From Bathynomus jamesi (lineage: Eukaryota > Arthropoda > Malacostraca > Isopoda > Cirolanidae), in contig JAJOZX010005775.1 of assembly GCA_023014485.1 (NCBI GenBank), forward strand, positions 113,501 to 177,500: a stretch of DNA of 64,000 nucleotides, in the 5' to 3' direction. Position 1 is the stretch's first letter. Each line of letters starts with the position of its first letter. The notes beneath the pieces are model-generated. The model did not search any database and was not told the origin of the DNA. It saw nothing but the letters and a program-made list of their open reading frames with translations. Positions 61,440-64,000 of this stretch are shown here, in pieces. The position numbers were made by a program, and so were the translations under genes.

Positions 61440-62710
61440 AGGACCTGGTCATATTCTACGGGATATCATACGCTGGAGGGTGTTCTTGAAAACTGTTCTC
61501 TGGGGAAAATGATTCCTCCCGGGTACTTCTACGTACCGAACTAGACCTTGCTGGTTGTATTGGGGTTTATACATGGGGTAAGAGTGTGACCCTGTGGTCG
61601 TGATCTTTGGGTTGGTAGTTCGACTGAGGCTGGGAATGGACTGGTTTCTGGGGATTGGAGGATTTTTGGGAACGTGGGGTTTGGTTTCTGAAAGTGGGGT
61701 CTATACCCTGCAGGGGCTTTATCAGCACACTTTTGGCGATCGCCACGGCGATGACCATGTTCGTGACAGTGGGAGCAATACGAGGGTAATTACATTGACT
61801 TATCATGCCCAAACTATCGCAGTTAAAACACTGTGGAGGAGGGCGTGTATTCTGGGTTTGGGGGGCTTGTTTCTGGGGTGTTCCCTGCATTGCCTCGATT
61901 TATAGGTTGTTGTTGTTGTTGTGGTGTTGTGGCTGCTGCTGAATGTAATGTACGGGGTTTCTCTACCCTTTCGGTAGTTTGGTTTGCTAAATCGGGGTAA
62001 TGTTCCCGTGTTTTGTTTATGGCTACACTACAGGTTTGTCAACATTTAAAACTCCTGAAACTTTTTTTAGGTGCTCCGGGTAGGTTTTGGTAAATGGTTG
62101 TGGCTACTATTAGTTTCTTTGTTTCGAAGTGAAAGTTATGCCACATGCATTTTCTGCGGCCGGAGGGCTTCTCCTACAAGTTTGTGTTACGTGTAATAAA
62201 ATTGTTTAAATCCTCGTGTTCCTCTTTCTTCCATTTAGCTTGGAAGACTGCTTCTAATGTGGCTAAGGGTTGTGCAAGGTTATTTCTTTAAAAAATTCTA
62301 AAAGTTTTGTTTAAAATCGTCCCATGTTGTAGCTTCGCTAATTGATGGGACGTAAGTGACTGTGTCATGAGCATTTCCCTCTTTAGGGTCAATAAATCTT
62401 TTTGCTTCCTAATTTTTATATCATCATCGGTAATATTTCGCGTAAGAAATTTGCTCTAAAGACTCAACCCAAGGTCTTACGCGTGGTTCAACAAAACGAT
62501 TATCTATGGTCCCCTTAAAAATTAAAACAGTATGGGAGGTTTACTATCTGCCTAAGTTAATGTATGCTGGGGCGGGGGTTTGAGACTGAGACATACATGA
62601 TCTGAATGTGTGTTTGGGAATATGTTTGAAGGGCGCGGGGTAGGTGGAAAAATGGGTGTAGGTAATTTTCGATGTCAGAAAGCGCACCGTCTGAATCGCT
62701 CATATGTGAA
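61440..62710 (-). pseudogene. Gypsy gag remnant
   Basis: A zinc-knuckle-like block CFNCDSLGMISQC lies at ~61810, within a Pro/Gln-rich piece. The upstream part (to about 62710) has coding-like fragments but many stops, including a start-like point near 62700. The knuckle's His/Cys pattern is damaged. Confidence 0.6.
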
Positions 62711-62714
62711 GGTA

Positions 62715-63360
62715 CTTATTAATGTGTTCTAATTAGGTCTGCTTGACCGATCTTAATTATGGAATGATCACTTAAGGGGTTTTCCTAACTACTCTCTAAA
62801 AAAAAATAAATGCACAACAATTTGCCTAACTAGGGGAAAATTTGAAAAGATTGAAACAAAATAATAATAAAAAATGTAAACAAATTTCACTCGAATGTAC
62901 GTGAAGGTATGGTAATAAAATTATACTATACTAAATATAATAGTGAAAATAACTGAAAATAACTCTGTGACAATAACTCTGTGTCATTTAATTCTGTGAC
63001 AATAATTCTGTGAAATTTAACTGTTTCACTAAAAAAAATGTATCACTGGTGTCTGGGGTGTTCACTGTGTATTGTGTTTGTTAATTCTGGCTCAATACTA
63101 ATTATTTACTGTTAATAATACTGACTTTTCAAATGTTTAGATATTATTTTAAAAAAAGGAGTTCTATACTTTGCAAAAATCCTACGGCGAAATCCTTGGA
63201 GAAGTGTCCTGAAGACGTGTCTTGCTGGCCACTTGTTCTTTGATGAAACCAGGCGTGGAGAGAATGGAGTCGTGACACGCTGGTCAACTGGTTGTTGGTT
63301 CTAGTTCCAGGGTCTGGAAGACAGGAAGAATCTGGATGCAGAAGTTGTCAGTTGTGAAGA
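62715..63360. other. Gypsy 5' leader
   Basis: AT-rich untranslated leader between the primer binding site and gag, with short repeats of AATAACTCTGTGA near 62950-63030. No ORF. Confidence 0.6.
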
Positions 63361-63377
63361 TCCTGGCAAGGTCGCCA
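63361..63377 (-). promoter_or_regulatory. Primer binding site, tRNA-Arg-like
   Basis: On the minus strand, two bases after the LTR end (...TTAACA, then AC), TGGCGACCTTGCCAGGA begins with the complement of a tRNA 3' CCA end. TGGCGACC matches the 3' end of arthropod tRNA-Arg as used by mdg1-type elements; the remainder differs. Confidence 0.7.
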
Positions 63378-63379
63378 GT

Positions 63380-64000
63380 TGTTAACCCCTCCCTCTATGG
63401 CCCGGGTTGGTTCGAAGTCGACGGGGGTTCTAGTTGGGTGGCAGCAACGGATGTGTTACTTACAGTGGTTTTCTTCTATATTACTCACCGAGTTCTTCTA
63501 TAGTGGCTCGGAGGATTCAGGGAGGCTTACTAAATTCTCTGAAGATTCCCGGATTCTTCTTGTAGCTGATCCGGAAAGTTTAATGACTAAGTTCTTCTGA
63601 AGAGAGCAAGGCTCGAAGGATAAGATAAAGACTATCTTTTACTGTAATTTACTGCTAAAGGTACAGGTAGTGCTCAGCCTCTGAATTAGTTTCTGAATGA
63701 ATATGAAGGATATTTCTGAGGTTTATATACCCCGATTTTACTAACATCATCATTAGTAAGTGTTGAAAAGGCTGTATTATTTTTACACAATGCTTGAAAA
63801 TAAAGTAAATTTTTGTTATGACAAATGGATTAAACAGATAAACAGAATATAGGAAGAGGAAGTCATATTTTTAGCTTAACCCGCATATTTTTAGATTTGT
63901 TGATTTTCCTGATTCGTCGAGTTAATTGAAACGGAAATTGAATCATGCATTCTTATATTAAGATATGCATAGGGGCAAAAATTAAGTCTAAAAAAAATGA
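63380..64000 (-). repeat. 5' LTR of the gypsy element, cut by the window end
   Basis: The 621 bases correspond to 53349-53969 at a constant offset of 10,031 without gaps. If colinear it should run to about 64980. Confidence 0.92.

Larger units (their letters stand above)
53349..64000 (-). mobile_element. Ty3/gypsy retroelement with envelope-like gene
   Basis: On the minus strand: 5' LTR (63380 to beyond the window), primer binding site, gag, protease, RT, RNase H, integrase, env-like ORF, polypurine tract, 3' LTR. Gene order and the F-type third ORF match errantivirus-like gypsy elements of arthropods. All reading frames are broken by shifts, and two minisatellite expansions lie in coding sequence. 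The right boundary is outside the window. Confidence 0.9.

Overview
This window is nuclear DNA of an arthropod, and I lean toward a crustacean. The evidence is one spliced animal gene with GT-AG introns, many (AT)n, (CT)n and (AC)n microsatellites, short TTAGG-like strings, and a very high load of mariner/Tc1, hAT, Harbinger, CR1, Ty3/gypsy and Maverick/Polinton elements. There are no bacterial operons, rRNAs or CRISPR arrays. I could not fix the species from the sequence alone.

Layout. Positions 1-8,000 hold a ~300 bp direct repeat and decayed mariner, hAT and Tc1 copies. From 25,077 down to 8,095 on the minus strand lie the last seven exons of a host SLC22-type solute carrier (organic cation/anion transporter family). 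All junctions are canonical and in phase, giving 445 residues without a stop. Its two largest introns are filled with transposons: a hAT with a Harbinger nested inside, a mariner, a ~1.6 kb long-TIR element, tRNA-derived SINEs, a ZBED-type hAT, a Tc1 carrying a hAT MITE, and a LINE fragment. Positions 25,963-28,819 are a nearly complete hAT (ZMYM1-like transposase) with a perfect 8 bp target duplication.

From 28.9 to 49.8 kb there is a nested structure. The outer part is a pair of ~200-300 bp inverted termini (28,928 and 49,836) beginning AGTAGTACTA and flanked on both sides by AAGCT. Between them sit a broken CR1-type LINE (31.2-34.6 kb, carrying a TTAA-flanked MITE and a foldback insert) and a complete-looking but decayed Maverick/Polinton of 12.7 kb (34,719-47,389; near-perfect 6 bp target duplication GACATG/GACGTG). 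The Maverick encodes a protein-primed DNA polymerase B, a retroviral-type integrase with chromodomain, a truncated double-jelly-roll major capsid protein, an adenovirus-type cysteine protease with an internal 79 bp duplication, three long unidentified ORFs, and a possible small two-exon gene with its own TATA box. No packaging ATPase or minor capsid protein was seen.

From 48.8 to 52.5 kb come several palindromic or foldback elements, two mariner remnants and a Tigger/pogo MITE. From 53,349 to the window end lies a Ty3/gypsy retroelement on the minus strand. It has a 1.6 kb LTR, a tRNA-Arg-like primer binding site, gag, protease, RT, RNase H and integrase remnants, and an envelope-like third gene (baculovirus F/errantivirus type). 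Its 5' LTR runs off the window. Apart from the SLC22 exons, almost every coding region is frameshifted or truncated, so most of the window is a record of successive and nested insertions.
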